Below are positions 25,812 to 36,071 of a DNA stretch of 64,000 nt, piece by piece. This DNA comes from Acidisoma sp965199065. Its GTDB lineage: Bacteria > Pseudomonadota > Alphaproteobacteria > Acetobacterales > Acetobacteraceae. The DNA lies in contig NZ_CBDAQN010000003.1 of NCBI RefSeq assembly GCF_965199065.1, positions 868,001 through 932,000 of the forward strand, in the 5' to 3' direction. Numbering within the stretch: position 1 is the stretch's first letter; the number at the start of each line of letters is the position of its first letter. Below the pieces are notes generated by a model. It was not told the origin of the DNA. It worked only from the letters and a program-made list of their open reading frames with translations, and searched no databases. A program made the position numbers and the translations under genes.

Positions 25812-26924
25812 TCAGTCGGTAGCTTGTCGCAATTTTTCCAGCGAGCAGAACGCATTTGCCGCGAAACGGGCCCGATATTCCGGAGGACAATCCGGGTCCG
25901 ACAGCAATTTCAGCGACGCCTGCAGGCTTTCGTGGTGATGGCCCGACCAGTAGCCGTTGACGGCCAGCTCATCGAGCAGTCCGAAGGCGTAAATCCAGTC
26001 TTCCATGAACAGCCCGTCGGCTGGGCGGGAAATCGCGAGACCGCGCTTGGCAAGCTGAAAACCCTCTTCGTGCCGTCCTTTGAGACGGCAGAAGCGGCTC
26101 GCGCCGTGCAGGGCCTCCGCCCGGCTGGGGAAGGCCGTTGTCGCCCGCAGATACGTATCGATCACCGCACGCTGCGAATGCTGCAATGTCTCCATCAGCT
26201 GCGCCGCCTGATACAGGCTGATGAAGACCTCTTCAGGCCAGAATCCCAACTCGGCGCGCAGGCGGTAGTTCTCCAATGCCTTCGCCGGGTCACCAGCATC
26301 ACGATAGCTCTGGGCGAGGTAGAAGCGATAACGCGAGATCAGAAAGGGATCTGTCGCTAGACGGAGCGCGTCCTCCAGAACGAGCGCATCGCGCCGATAG
26401 GTGTCCGGGTCCTTCCGCCGCGCGCCGTCATGGTTCTGTCGGATGCGGAGGCCGGCAAGGTGCGCGTGGTCATGCGGGTCCGAACACGTCAGATATTCGT
26501 GCAGAACGCCCTCATACCGCCAGGGCAAGGCGTTGCTGATCAGCTGGGGACGACTGAAGCGCGTCCCGCCATTGATGATGTCTAGACTATAGGCCGAGGC
26601 CGATAGGTCGGGCATCTTGAATCCGGCCTCGATCTCCAGACTATCGTCAGCATCCATTATGAGTGTGTAATCAGCCATTCCGCGAGCCAAAAGCAGGGCC
26701 TGGGAACGATTATGGCCGAAGTCGCGCCACGGTTTGCTTTGCAAGACGCCGGGGATGGCATGCAAATGGTCGCGGATGACCTCCTGCGTTTCATCGGTGG
26801 AGCCTGTATCCAGGACCAGCCAAGTGTCGATTAAGCCGAGCACGGAGTCGAGGCAGCGGCGGATCACCTCCGCCTCGTTCTTAACGATCATGCAAAGGCA
26901 AACTGTCTGGCCTGACTGGTTCAT
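25812..26924 (-). CDS. GT2 glycosyltransferase with C-terminal TPR-like helices
   Basis: 370 residues. The N-terminal GT-A domain has VCLCMIVKNEAEVIRRCLDS, WLVLDTGSTDETQ and the metal motif IMDADDSLE. From about residue 190 come helical repeats of TPR type (SRYRFYLAQSYRDAGDPAKA, LENYRLRAELGFW). The same GT2-TPR layout occurs in protein glycosyltransferases such as SunS. Its ATG is 38 bp after the stop of the giant repeat adhesin on the same strand, so the two are very likely one operon, and glycosylation of that protein is the natural hypothesis. Linkage and sugar are not deducible. The start at 26924 is preferred over an in-frame codon at 26954. Confidence 0.88.
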   Translation of the reverse strand: MNQSGQTVCLCMIVKNEAEVIRRCLDSVLGLIDTWLVLDTGSTDETQEVIRDHLHAIPGVLQSKPWRDFGHNRSQALLLARGMADYTLIMDADDSLEIEAGFKMPDLSASAYSLDIINGGTRFSRPQLISNALPWRYEGVLHEYLTCSDPHDHAHLAGLRIRQNHDGARRKDPDTYRRDALVLEDALRLATDPFLISRYRFYLAQSYRDAGDPAKALENYRLRAELGFWPEEVFISLYQAAQLMETLQHSQRAVIDTYLRATTAFPSRAEALHGASRFCRLKGRHEEGFQLAKRGLAISRPADGLFMEDWIYAFGLLDELAVNGYWSGHHHESLQASLKLLSDPDCPPEYRARFAANAFCSLEKLRQATD

Positions 26925-26962
26925 CTCGCACCGCTTCGTTCGGCCGGCGATCACCAGCCAGA

Positions 26963-29900
26963 TTAGAAGATCCGATGCTCGACACCGGCAAGCAGGATTG
27001 TGGTTCCGTCGGAAAGGGTAATGACGTCGCCCAGGCCTCCCACTGTTTCGAGGGGTAGGTCGGCCAGAGTATAGTCATAGCCAGCGAAGGCCAGGTTGTC
27101 CGAAGCGTCGAAGCCGATGATCTCCTCGAGCCCGCCAGCGTGGCCCTTGATGAAGGCGAAAACGTCGCCGCCCGTGCCAGCGGTGATTGTCGACACGCCG
27201 GAGCCGCCGAGCACACTGTCCGCTCCACTTCCGAGGATCGCCACCAGGGTGCCGGTATCGCCCAGCGGATTCGTTGCAATGGTCTCGGGGCCCTTGCTTG
27301 CGGACGCGTCGATACCGGTGATCCCGGATGGGCCGGCGATCGCAAGATTGTTGGCGCCAGTCACCGAATAGATGCTGGTGCCCGTGCCGCCAACGAGTGT
27401 GCTGTTCATACCCGAAACGATGCCGGTGATGCCACCAGCCCCGCCGGTGATCGAGCTGTCGGCCCCGCTGACGCTGAATCGTGTCACGCCCGAGCTGGCG
27501 CCGAACAGGGTCGTCGATCCCGCGGCGGCGGAGACCGTGTCGTCTGGTCCAGCAAAGATGACGCTCGGCGCGGTGGTCGTGATCGTGTTGGCGCCGGCAG
27601 TCGTGTCGACGACGGCGGAAGCCGCAGTGAGCGCCACAGAAGAATTCGCGGAGGCCAAGACAACTGGTCCGGCGGCGGTGGACACACCGCTTTCCGTCAC
27701 GACTGTGAAGGCCGTGCTGGCGTTGAAGAAGGCACTGAAAACGGCGGGCGCACCGCTTGCCTCCGTCGATTGGCCGGGAAGCGGGCTTGCCGACCCTGTG
27801 CTGCCGGTGGACCCGGTGGAACCCGTGGAGCCGGTAGCGCCTGTCGCGCCCGTGGCGCCGGTGCTGCCGGTGGACCCGGTGGACCCGTGGAGCCGGTAGC
27901 GCCTGTCGCGCCCGTGGCGCCGGTGCTGCCGGTGGACCCGGTGTCAGCCCGTGGAGCCTGTCGCGCCCGTGGTCGCGCCCGTGGCGCCCGTGGAGCCGGT
28001 AGCGCCGCCCGTGGCACCCGTATCACCGGTGGATCCGGTGTCACCCGTGGAGCCGGTAGCGCCTGTCGCGCCCGTGGCTCCGGTGGCGCCCGTGGAGCCT
28101 GTCGCGCCCGTGCTGCCGGTGGACCCTGTAGATCCCGTGGCGCCCGTGCTGCCGGTGGACCCTGTAGCTCCGGTGGACCCGATGGCGCCCGTGCTGCCGG
28201 TGGACCCTGTAGCTCCGGTGGACCCGGTGTCACCCGTGGAGCCGGTGGACCCTGTCGCGCCCGTGGCGCCGGTGACACCCGCGCTGCCGCTGGACCCTGT
28301 GGCACCCGTGGCTCCTGTGGCACCCGTGCTGCCGGTGGCGCCCGTAGCACCCGTGGCGCCGGTAGCGCCCGTGCTGCCGGTGGACCCTGTGGCACCCGTA
28401 GCCGCGCGCCCGTGCTGCCTGTGGCTCCTGTGGCACCGGTGGCACCCGTGCCGCCGGTGGAGCCTGTCGCTCCCGTGGCACCGGTGTCACCCGTACCAGC
28501 CGGTGGAGCCTGTCGCGCCCGTGGCGCCGGTAGCGACCCGTGCTGCCGGTGGACCCTGTAGATCCCGTGGCGCCGGTGGCACCCGTACCGCCGGTGGGGC
28601 CTGTCGCTCCCGTGGCGCCGGTGGCACCCGTACTGCCGGTGGAGCCTGTCCCTCCCGTGGCGCCGGTGGCACCCGTACTGCCGGTGGGGCCTGTCGCTCC
28701 CGTGGCGCCGGTGGCACCCGTACTGCCGGTGGAGCCTGTCCCTCCCGTGGCGCCGGTGGCACCCGTACTGCCGGTGGGGCCTGTCGCTCCCGTGGCACCC
28801 GTACCACCGGTGGGGCCTGTCGCTCCCGTGACACCTGTGCTGCCGGTAGAGCCTGTTGCTCCAGTAGCGCCGGTGGCACCCGTGGCTCCGATCGCAGTGT
28901 CCGTTACCGAACCCTGAACGAACGTCAGATTATTCGATGTGACCTCGATCGTTGCCGACGAGTAGCTGCCACCCGACGGCAGGGTCGTGCTGAAGCTGAA
29001 ATCCGCACCCGACAGCACGAAGCTTGATATTTCGCCCGAGCCCAGCACCGTCTCGGTGCCCCCCGGTGTCCCGTTTGGGGGGAAACCTTCCGGATCATAG
29101 ACGACATAGAGCGTGCCCGACCCTGCAAAGTCGCCCGTGATCGTCACCGCATCGTAGGACTGCACAACATTCGTCACGGTGATGTCGGTGCCGGACTGTC
29201 CGTCGGCGGCAAACGCGAAGGCCTTGCCCGTGAAACTTCCGGCCAGATCGAGCGTCTGCGCCTGCCCCCCATCGCCGACATAGGCGACGGACAGCAGACC
29301 GCCCGACCCGGCGTAGGTAACCGAGGTCACGCTGCTCGCCGCCAACCCGGCAAGATCGATGATGTCTCCGATCGCAAAATTGCTTATGGGAACCGTCGCC
29401 ACGACGCCGGCGCTGCCCACGACGCCGCCATCTGCGCCGCTGACCAGAAGCGTTGCGGCACTTCCTGCGAACAGGATGCCGCCCGAGGCCACACTGGCGC
29501 TTAGCAGATCGAAAACGCCGGACCCCGCAATCGTGGTGCTGACCGCGGTCCCGCCTGCCGATACGGTGATGGTGCCTCCGCTGCCGACATAGGACCCGCT
29601 GGCAGCGCCACCCGACGACACGATCTCCGCCCCGTACTCCGTCGCGCCCACTGTCAGGCCGTGCGATGTGACGATGAGGGCACCGCCGTTGCTGACGACT
29701 GCTCCGCTCGCCGTGCCGCCGGCAAGGACCGTCTCCGCCCCCCCGCTGCCGAGCCTGTCCGCGACCGTCGCGCCGCCAGAGAACACCATGGCCGTCCCGC
29801 CGCCCGCGACCGTGGTTGCGCTTGCGACGCCGCCGGCGGACACGACCAGACTGCCGCCGCTGCTGATTACGGCATGACTCGCGATCCCCGTGGAGAAGAC

Positions 29901-32900
29901 GAACACCGTCCCTCCGCTCAAGGCGGAGGTCGCCACGGCCGTTCCGCCGGACAACACGAACAGCGCGTCGCCGTTTGATAAAACAAACCCGGACGCCGCC
30001 ACGGTGGCCGAGGTCACGCTCACGGCCGGATCCGGCTGGTAGTAGACGACGCCGGTCGACACGACCTCGCCGCCGGTGCCGCTCACTGTGCCGGAAACGA
30101 CACTCCCGGGAATGACAATGAGTGTGCCGCCGCTCCCCACCGCATCATTCCCGGCATCGCCGCCGGGCAGTGCGAGGACGATGCCGCCGCTCGACAGGAT
30201 CGTGCCGCTGGCGACACCGGCCGAAGACACCACCGTGAGGCCGCCGGAACTCACCGTGGCGCTAACACTGGTTCCACCGGAACCGATCAGAGCGATGCCG
30301 CCGCTCGAGACTGTCGTGCCGCTGATGATCCCGCCGCCGGACACCACCTGCGAACCGCCGCTGGAGACGGTGCTGGACGTGGCCACCGCACCCGAGAGGA
30401 CGATCTGCGTGCCGCCGCTCGCGAAGATGTTGTCGAGCGCCGTGCCGCCTGCGGCGACGATCAGGCTGCCGCCGCTCAACAGCGTCGTGCTGATGGCCGT
30501 GGCGCCGGACGACACGAGCATGAAGCCGCCGAGGCTGATGACCGCGCCCACCGCCGTGCCGCCGTAAGCCACGGCCTCGGTTCCGCCGCTCGCCACCCTC
30601 GCGCCGATGCTCGTGCCGCCCGAGCAGACGGCATCGATCCCCAGCGCGGTGACGGTCGTGCCGGTCGCAGTGCCGCCGGAGGAGACCGTCAGCAGGCCCT
30701 TGCCCCCGGAGCTGCCCGAAACCAGCGTCGCACTCGCCGTGCCGCCCGAGAGAACCGTCTGCGCGCCGAAACTGCCGATGACGGTGTTGGTCGTGACGCC
30801 GCCCGCCGAGACGATCTGCAGGGCGAGAGAACCGGTTGCAATGCCGCTCAGGATGCTGCCCGTGGCGGTGCCGCCCGAGACAAGTTCGATCGTGCCGCCC
30901 CCGGTCATCGTGCCGCTCGCAGCACCCCCGGGGCCAAGGACGAGATTGCCCAGCCCCGTGGCGGTGAGGACCAAACCGCCGGAACTTGCACCCGAGACGA
31001 GTATCTCGGTGCCGCCGGAGAAGAGGAGCCCGCTCACGGTGGCGCCCCCGAAGAGTACGATGGCCCCGCTGGAGCCAATCGTTGTGCCGAAAGCGGTGCC
31101 GCCGGAAGAGGCGACCTCGAAGCCGCCGGCGCTGACAGTGGTGCGGCCTGCCGTGCCGCCGGAGGAGACGAGTTCGGTGCCGCCGCTCAAAACCTGGGCG
31201 CCGACAAATACCCCGCCGCCAGACGAGGCGATTTCGGTGGCGCCGCTGGCGACGATCGTGCCGCTGGCCGTGCCGCCGGAAGAGATAATTTCGGTGCCGC
31301 CGGCGCTCACGACCGTGCTCACGGCCGTGCCGGCGGAGTAGACGAATTCGGCGCCGCCGGCGCTCACGACCGTGCTCATGGCCGTGCCGGCGGAATAGAC
31401 GAATTCGGCGCCGCTCGCGTTCACGACCGTCCCGCTGGTGACGCCGGAATAATTGTATTCGCCGCCCCCGGCATCGACCGTCGTGCCGATAACCAGGCCG
31501 CCAAGGACCTCGGAGCCGCCGGCATTCACCACCGTGGCCCTCGTGATTCCGCCCGAGAAGACCAGCTCGAAGCCGCCGGAACTCACGGCGGTGCCGCTCA
31601 CCACGGCGCCGGATGCAACATCGAGGTAGCTGCCGGAGAGCAGCGTGGTGCTGATACCCGTGCCGCCGGAGACATATTCCGAGCCGGCGCTCAAGACCGT
31701 GCCGATCGTGAGCCCGCCCAGGAAGTCGAACTGCGAACCCCCGGAATAGACGATCGTCCCGGTCGCTGTGCCGCCGGAAGAGACGATTTCGCTGCCGCCG
31801 CGCACGACCGTGCCGCTGGCGACGCCGCCGGATAGAACGATGTCGCTGCCGCCGGAGGCAGGCTGGGCGACGCCGCTGAGGGTCGCGCCGCTCAGGAGGC
31901 CGCCGGAAGAGACGATGGCTATGCCGAAAGCACTCAACAGCGTGCCGCTCGCCACGCCCCCTGCAACTATCTCCTGCTTGCCGCCGGAGCTCACGGTGGT
32001 GGAGTTCGCGTTACCCGCGATGATTTCCACCCCGCCGGTGCTGAGCAAATCGTCCGCTTCTATGCCACCGGCAGAAACGATCTCGGTGCCGCCGCTGATC
32101 CAGATGACCGTGCTCGTGCCACCCGATGAAACAATCAGCGTCCCGCCGCTGCTGAGGTTATCGTCGCTGGTGCCCCCGGAGAGGACGATCGTCGTGCCAC
32201 CGCTGTAACTAAAGCCCCCGACTCCATAGCCGCCGGACGAGATGATCTCGATCCCGCCTGAGGTGACAGCGGCGTCGTCCTCCGTGCCGTGGGAGGAGAC
32301 GATCAGGGTCGCGCCCTGGCGAACGGTGGCAGCGTAGGCCTCCCCTCCGGACAAGGCGATCACGGTGCCCCCGCCGCTGATCGCGTCGTTGTAGCCCGTG
32401 CCGCCAGAGGAGAGGATCTCGGTGCCTCCACTGCTGATGGTGGCGCTATGATCCGCGCCGCCGGACGAAAGCGTGACCGTGCCGCCGGAACTCACCACCG
32501 TGGCGCTTATCGTGCCGCCCTTGACGACAATCGCGATCCCGCCACTGGCGACGGTGTCATTCAAACTCGTGCCCGCGGAGGAGACGATCAGGCTGCCGCC
32601 GCCGCTGACGGCGGCGCTGTAGTCTTTGCCGGCGGAAGAAACGATTTCCGTGCCGCCAGAGCGCACCGCTGTGCCGCTCATCGTGCCGCTTCTGAGAACC
32701 GTAGCAACGCCGCCGCTGCTAATGATGTCGTACAAGCTCGTGCCGCCGGATGAAACGACCATCCTGCCGCCGCTGCTGACGGTGCCGGTGTAATCTTTCC
32801 CGCCGGAGCTGATCACGTCGGTGCCGCCAGAGCTGATGACCGTGCCGCTCGTGATGCCGCCCCCGACAACAGTCACGACGCCGCCGCTCGATATCGTCAA

Positions 32901-32951
32901 ACCTGTCGAGGTCGTGCTGTAGACAGTCAGGACGCTGGAGATAATTGGCAT
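26963..32951 (-). CDS. Giant AIDA-repeat / collagen-like surface protein (frameshifted in its repeat region)
   Basis: Starts MPIISSVLTVYSTTSTGLTI at ATG 32951 (a TTG at 33029 is in frame). Residues about 20-1000 are tens of AIDA-type repeats of about 20 residues (e.g. TVVSSGGTEIVSSGGT), forming a right-handed beta-helix. A non-repeat region follows (PGGTETVLGSGEISSFVLSG). From about 28890 down to 27795 runs a collagen-like stretch of Gly-Ala/Ser/Pro-Thr triplets. The C-terminal 245 residues (26963-27700) contain GSGADSVLGGSGVSTITAGT and end SDGTTILLAGVEHRIF, resembling RTX-type proteins secreted by type I systems; no autotransporter barrel is present. Five frame changes fall in the collagen-like part, so as sequenced no single frame covers the gene. 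Predicted length about 1995 residues. Role, by inference: extracellular adhesin or matrix protein. Confidence 0.78.
27795..28890 (-). repeat. Collagen-like Gly-X-Thr tandem triplet region
   Basis: About 1.1 kb of 9-base units (GCCACCGGC, ACGGGTGCC type) encoding GAT, GST, GPT and GGT triplets on the minus strand. Threonine at nearly every third position matches the glycosylated GPT repeats of BclA-like proteins. Single-base indels relative to neighbouring units lie near 27890, 27946, 28400, 28496 and 28529. Two extra codons near 27978-28010 also break the triplet register in frame. Confidence 0.85.
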
Positions 32952-33131
32952 GACTGTCAGGTGCCCCGGAAGATGATATGCAGGCAGATCGCCGGGCTTC
33001 AGTCGTCTCAACAGTGACGCGACCGCCAATCTCGTTCGCGCTGTAACAGAAACTTCCTAACAAAGAGGGCAAGTTGGACGGCGCGATCTCTCAGCGAGCG
33101 GATTGTCAGTCCGCCAGCTTCCTTGTCGTCT

Positions 33132-33968
33132 TCAACCTCTGTTCCGCCGCTCCAGCCGGCGGTTGATGAGGCTGTTGATGACCGCGAGGGCGACGCCGGC
33201 GGCAAAGATGAATGTGCTGAGTACGAAGACCTGCGGCGGCGTGCCGATCTTGGTCGCGCCGTAGACCCAGAGTGGGAAGGTGAGGGTCTGCCCGGCGACG
33301 AAGTTCGTGATGATGAGATCATCAATGGACATCGCGAACCCCAGCAGCCCGGCGCCGACGATGCCGGGCAGGATGAGGGGCATCGTCACGGTCCAGAATG
33401 CCACCCAGGGCGTCGCGCCAAGGTCCGCCGCGGCGCGATCGAGTGAGCGGTCGAGGCCGGTCATTCGGGCGCGGATGACCACGACGGCGAAAGCCACGTT
33501 GAAGGCGACGTGGGCGATGAGGATCGTGATCAGCCCGCGCGGGATGTTGAGTTCGAGGAACAGCGATAGCAACGATGCGCCGACGACGACGGCTGGAGCC
33601 GCGATGTCGGCGAAGATGACGATGTCGGTCGTGGTCTTGGCGCGGAAGTTGTATCGGGTCAGCGCCAGCGCCAGCGGCGTCCCGAGAATGATCGAGATGC
33701 ACGCGCTGCCTACACCGACCACGAGCGAATTGATCAGTGCGCCGGTAAGGTCTTCAATGCCGAAGGCGTGTCGGTAGGCATCCAGCGTGAAGCCGAGCCA
33801 TTTCAGTGCGACATGCCCATTCGGCGCGAGGTTGAAGCTGAACACGATCATCACCGCGATGGGGACCATCGTGTAAATTATGACGAGGCCGGTATAAAAA
33901 CCAAGCAGACGCCGCCCGAGTTCGGGCTTCGGGCGGCGCGTCATCACTCTGGTGACAGTGGCGCTCAT
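33132..33968 (-). CDS. potC: Spermidine/putrescine-type ABC permease (PotC)
   Basis: 278 residues, six transmembrane helices. The EAA loop reads DRAAADLGATPWVAFWTVTM with MPLILPGI after it, as in PotC and PhnV/AfuB relatives. Last gene of a four-gene operon: its ATG overlaps the potB stop by 4 bp (33965-33968). The whole importer would bring polyamines or a related cation into the cytoplasm; specificity cannot be read from the permease. Confidence 0.92.
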   Translation of the reverse strand: MSATVTRVMTRRPKPELGRRLLGFYTGLVIIYTMVPIAVMIVFSFNLAPNGHVALKWLGFTLDAYRHAFGIEDLTGALINSLVVGVGSACISIILGTPLALALTRYNFRAKTTTDIVIFADIAAPAVVVGASLLSLFLELNIPRGLITILIAHVAFNVAFAVVVIRARMTGLDRSLDRAAADLGATPWVAFWTVTMPLILPGIVGAGLLGFAMSIDDLIITNFVAGQTLTFPLWVYGATKIGTPPQVFVLSTFIFAAGVALAVINSLINRRLERRNRG

Positions 33969-34825
33969 GCCGCGTAGTCCTGGATGGTGTCGGTGCCGAA
34001 GACGCGGGCGTAGAGAAAGATCGCGACCATCAGCAGGAACATCAGCATCGACGACAAAGAAGCAGCCAGCGGGTAGTCCTGGTTGACGAAAAAACTGTCC
34101 TGGATCACGTTGCCGATCATGTAGGTGCCCGTGCCACCGAGAATGTCGGCATTGACGAAGTCGCCCACGTTGGTGACGAACACCAGCAAAAACCCGGCGA
34201 AGATTCCCGGTGCAGAAAGCGGGATGATGACGCGGATAAAGGTGACCGTTGGCGTCGCGAACAGGTCTCCCGCAGCACGCACTACGCGCCGATCGATCTT
34301 CTCGAGCGCCACGTAAAGCGGCATCACGTAGTAGGCCAGGCTGTTGTAGACCAATCCGCCGATGACAGCCCACCGCGTCGAGAGGATGTGCGCGGACTGT
34401 GGTATAAGCCCGAGACTTTTCAGCGGGCCGAGGACGAAACCCTCGTCGGATAGGATAAACTCCCAAGCCAGCACGCGAATCACGAACGTCACAAAGAACG
34501 GGAGGATCAGCAACAATAGGTAGGTGGATTTGTTGCGCCCCCCATGAAACGCGATCCAGTAGGCGACCGGGTAGGCGATGGCCAGGGTGATGACGGTGGA
34601 GATCGCGCCGTAGAGGAACGAGCGCTCGAACTCGGCATGGTACTGCGAGAAGCCGATGGCGAATTCGCTGAAGTTGTCCGACGCGACATAGCCGTCCAGC
34701 GGGTTCCCGGTGGCCAACGCCAGGCCCAGCATCGAGCACAGTGGGATCGCGAAAAAAACCGCCAGATAGGCCCAGCTTGGCAAGCTGAGCAGATAGGGTG
34801 CGAATTGTCTGCTCAGACGCCGCAT
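33965..34825 (-). CDS. potB: Spermidine/putrescine-type ABC permease (PotB)
   Basis: 286 residues, six transmembrane helices, EAA loop VVRAAGDLFATPTVTFIRVI. The PotB-like start LPSWAYLAVFFAIPLC is followed by a periplasmic loop (residues about 45-75). It starts 15 bp after potD and overlaps potC by 4 bp. Confidence 0.92.
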   Translation of the reverse strand: MRRLSRQFAPYLLSLPSWAYLAVFFAIPLCSMLGLALATGNPLDGYVASDNFSEFAIGFSQYHAEFERSFLYGAISTVITLAIAYPVAYWIAFHGGRNKSTYLLLLILPFFVTFVIRVLAWEFILSDEGFVLGPLKSLGLIPQSAHILSTRWAVIGGLVYNSLAYYVMPLYVALEKIDRRVVRAAGDLFATPTVTFIRVIIPLSAPGIFAGFLLVFVTNVGDFVNADILGGTGTYMIGNVIQDSFFVNQDYPLAASLSSMLMFLLMVAIFLYARVFGTDTIQDYAA

Positions 34826-34840
34826 GGCCGGTTCTTCCCG

Positions 34841-36070
34841 TCAGGCCTGTATGATCGGGTTGAAAATGCCGTTCCACCTTTGAAATTCAGCATAGCTTTT
34901 GAAGGCGTAAAAATCGTGCGCCTTGTCGAGCACGGCAGCCGACGGGAAAACGAGCGGGCTGTCGGCGACTGCCGCATCCTTGATGACGTCGGCGATGTAG
35001 GCCTTCGCGTCCGGGACCGGGCAGATGTAGTTGACGTAGTCCTCGATGATGCCCGCGGTCTTCGGGGTGTAGTAGTAGTTCATCCAGGCCAGCGCAGAGA
35101 GCGCATTCGTGGCTCCGATCGGGATGCACATGTTATCGTGCCAGATCATCACGCCTTCCTTCGGCACGACAAATTTGAGATCCTTGAAGCCTTTCTCGTT
35201 TGCTTGATAGATGTCGCCCGACCAAGCCTGGGTTATCCACAAATCGCCGTTTTCCAGGGCATTTATGTAGCTTTGGTCATAGTATTGCCTGACCAAACCT
35301 TTTTCCTTCTGATCACGCAGGATTGCCGCGGCGGATTGCCAGTCAGCGGGCGTGGATGATACGGGCTTGATGCCTAGTTTAAGTAGAGCGGCACTCCCAA
35401 GCTCGGTGTTGTCGTTCATCATGCCGACATGGCCAGCGAAGGCTGGGTCCCAGAGATCGTCCAGTGAGGTGATCTCGCGTTTGGTGAGCTTGGGATTGTA
35501 TGCGATGCCGGTGAGGCCGGATTGCCAGGTCATCGTGTATTTGTTGCCAGGATCATAGGCCGGGCTGACGACGCTTGAACTGGCGTATTTGGCGAAGTTG
35601 GGCACCTTCTCCTTCCAGATTGGAACCAGCCACTTCTGCAGGATCAGCTCGGTCAGCTCCCAGTGATTCGTCATCACGATCATGTCGTAGCCGGTCGCCT
35701 GATGAGCTTTGAGCACCGGCGCGATCTGCGCATAGAATGGCGCGTTGTTCTGGATCACCTCCTTGTAGGTGACCTTGATGCCGGTCTCCTTGGTGAAGGC
35801 GTCGAGCGAAGGATGATCCGATCCGGTGCTCGTCACGTCGATGTAGAGCGGCCAGTTCGCGAAGACGAATTTGTCGGTTGGCTTCTGCGCGGCCCACCAC
35901 GCATCCCAATCAGTGACGGTTGCGGCATCCGCCCCTCCCGGTCCACCGAGGATCATAGCCGCCAGGGTCGCGGCGGCCCCGCGCATGAAGTCCCCGCGCG
36001 AAATACGAGGTTCGGTCAGTCCCCGTAAGAAGGCTATCGATTTCTCGTCTGGCTTGGACGTTTTGCTCAT
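34841..36070 (-). CDS. potD: Polyamine ABC transporter substrate-binding protein (PotD/PotF type)
   Basis: 409 residues. The long leader (ISRGDFMRGAAATLAAMILG) looks like a degenerate Tat signal, cleaved near ADAA. The mature protein begins with the PotD-like strand FVFANWPLYIDVTST and carries TYKEVIQNNAPFYAQI and AWSGDIYQANEKG. Its length exceeds E. coli PotD (348), mostly in the leader and insertions. Start ATG 36070 is 1 bp after potA, which indicates tight coupling. Ligand inferred: putrescine or spermidine. Confidence 0.92.
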   Translation of the reverse strand: MSKTSKPDEKSIAFLRGLTEPRISRGDFMRGAAATLAAMILGGPGGADAATVTDWDAWWAAQKPTDKFVFANWPLYIDVTSTGSDHPSLDAFTKETGIKVTYKEVIQNNAPFYAQIAPVLKAHQATGYDMIVMTNHWELTELILQKWLVPIWKEKVPNFAKYASSSVVSPAYDPGNKYTMTWQSGLTGIAYNPKLTKREITSLDDLWDPAFAGHVGMMNDNTELGSAALLKLGIKPVSSTPADWQSAAAILRDQKEKGLVRQYYDQSYINALENGDLWITQAWSGDIYQANEKGFKDLKFVVPKEGVMIWHDNMCIPIGATNALSALAWMNYYYTPKTAGIIEDYVNYICPVPDAKAYIADVIKDAAVADSPLVFPSAAVLDKAHDFYAFKSYAEFQRWNGIFNPIIQA

Positions 36071-36071
36071 A

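Noticed and set aside
27795..28890. Regular short repeats resembling a CRISPR array
   Set aside because: Units are 9 bases, contiguous, without spacers, and translate as Gly-X-Thr triplets; no cas genes are near.
29359..32753. Long plus-strand open frames rich in Pro/Val across the adhesin
   Set aside because: They are the antisense reading of AIDA and Gly-X-Thr codons; no start sites, and the minus-strand frame explains the composition.
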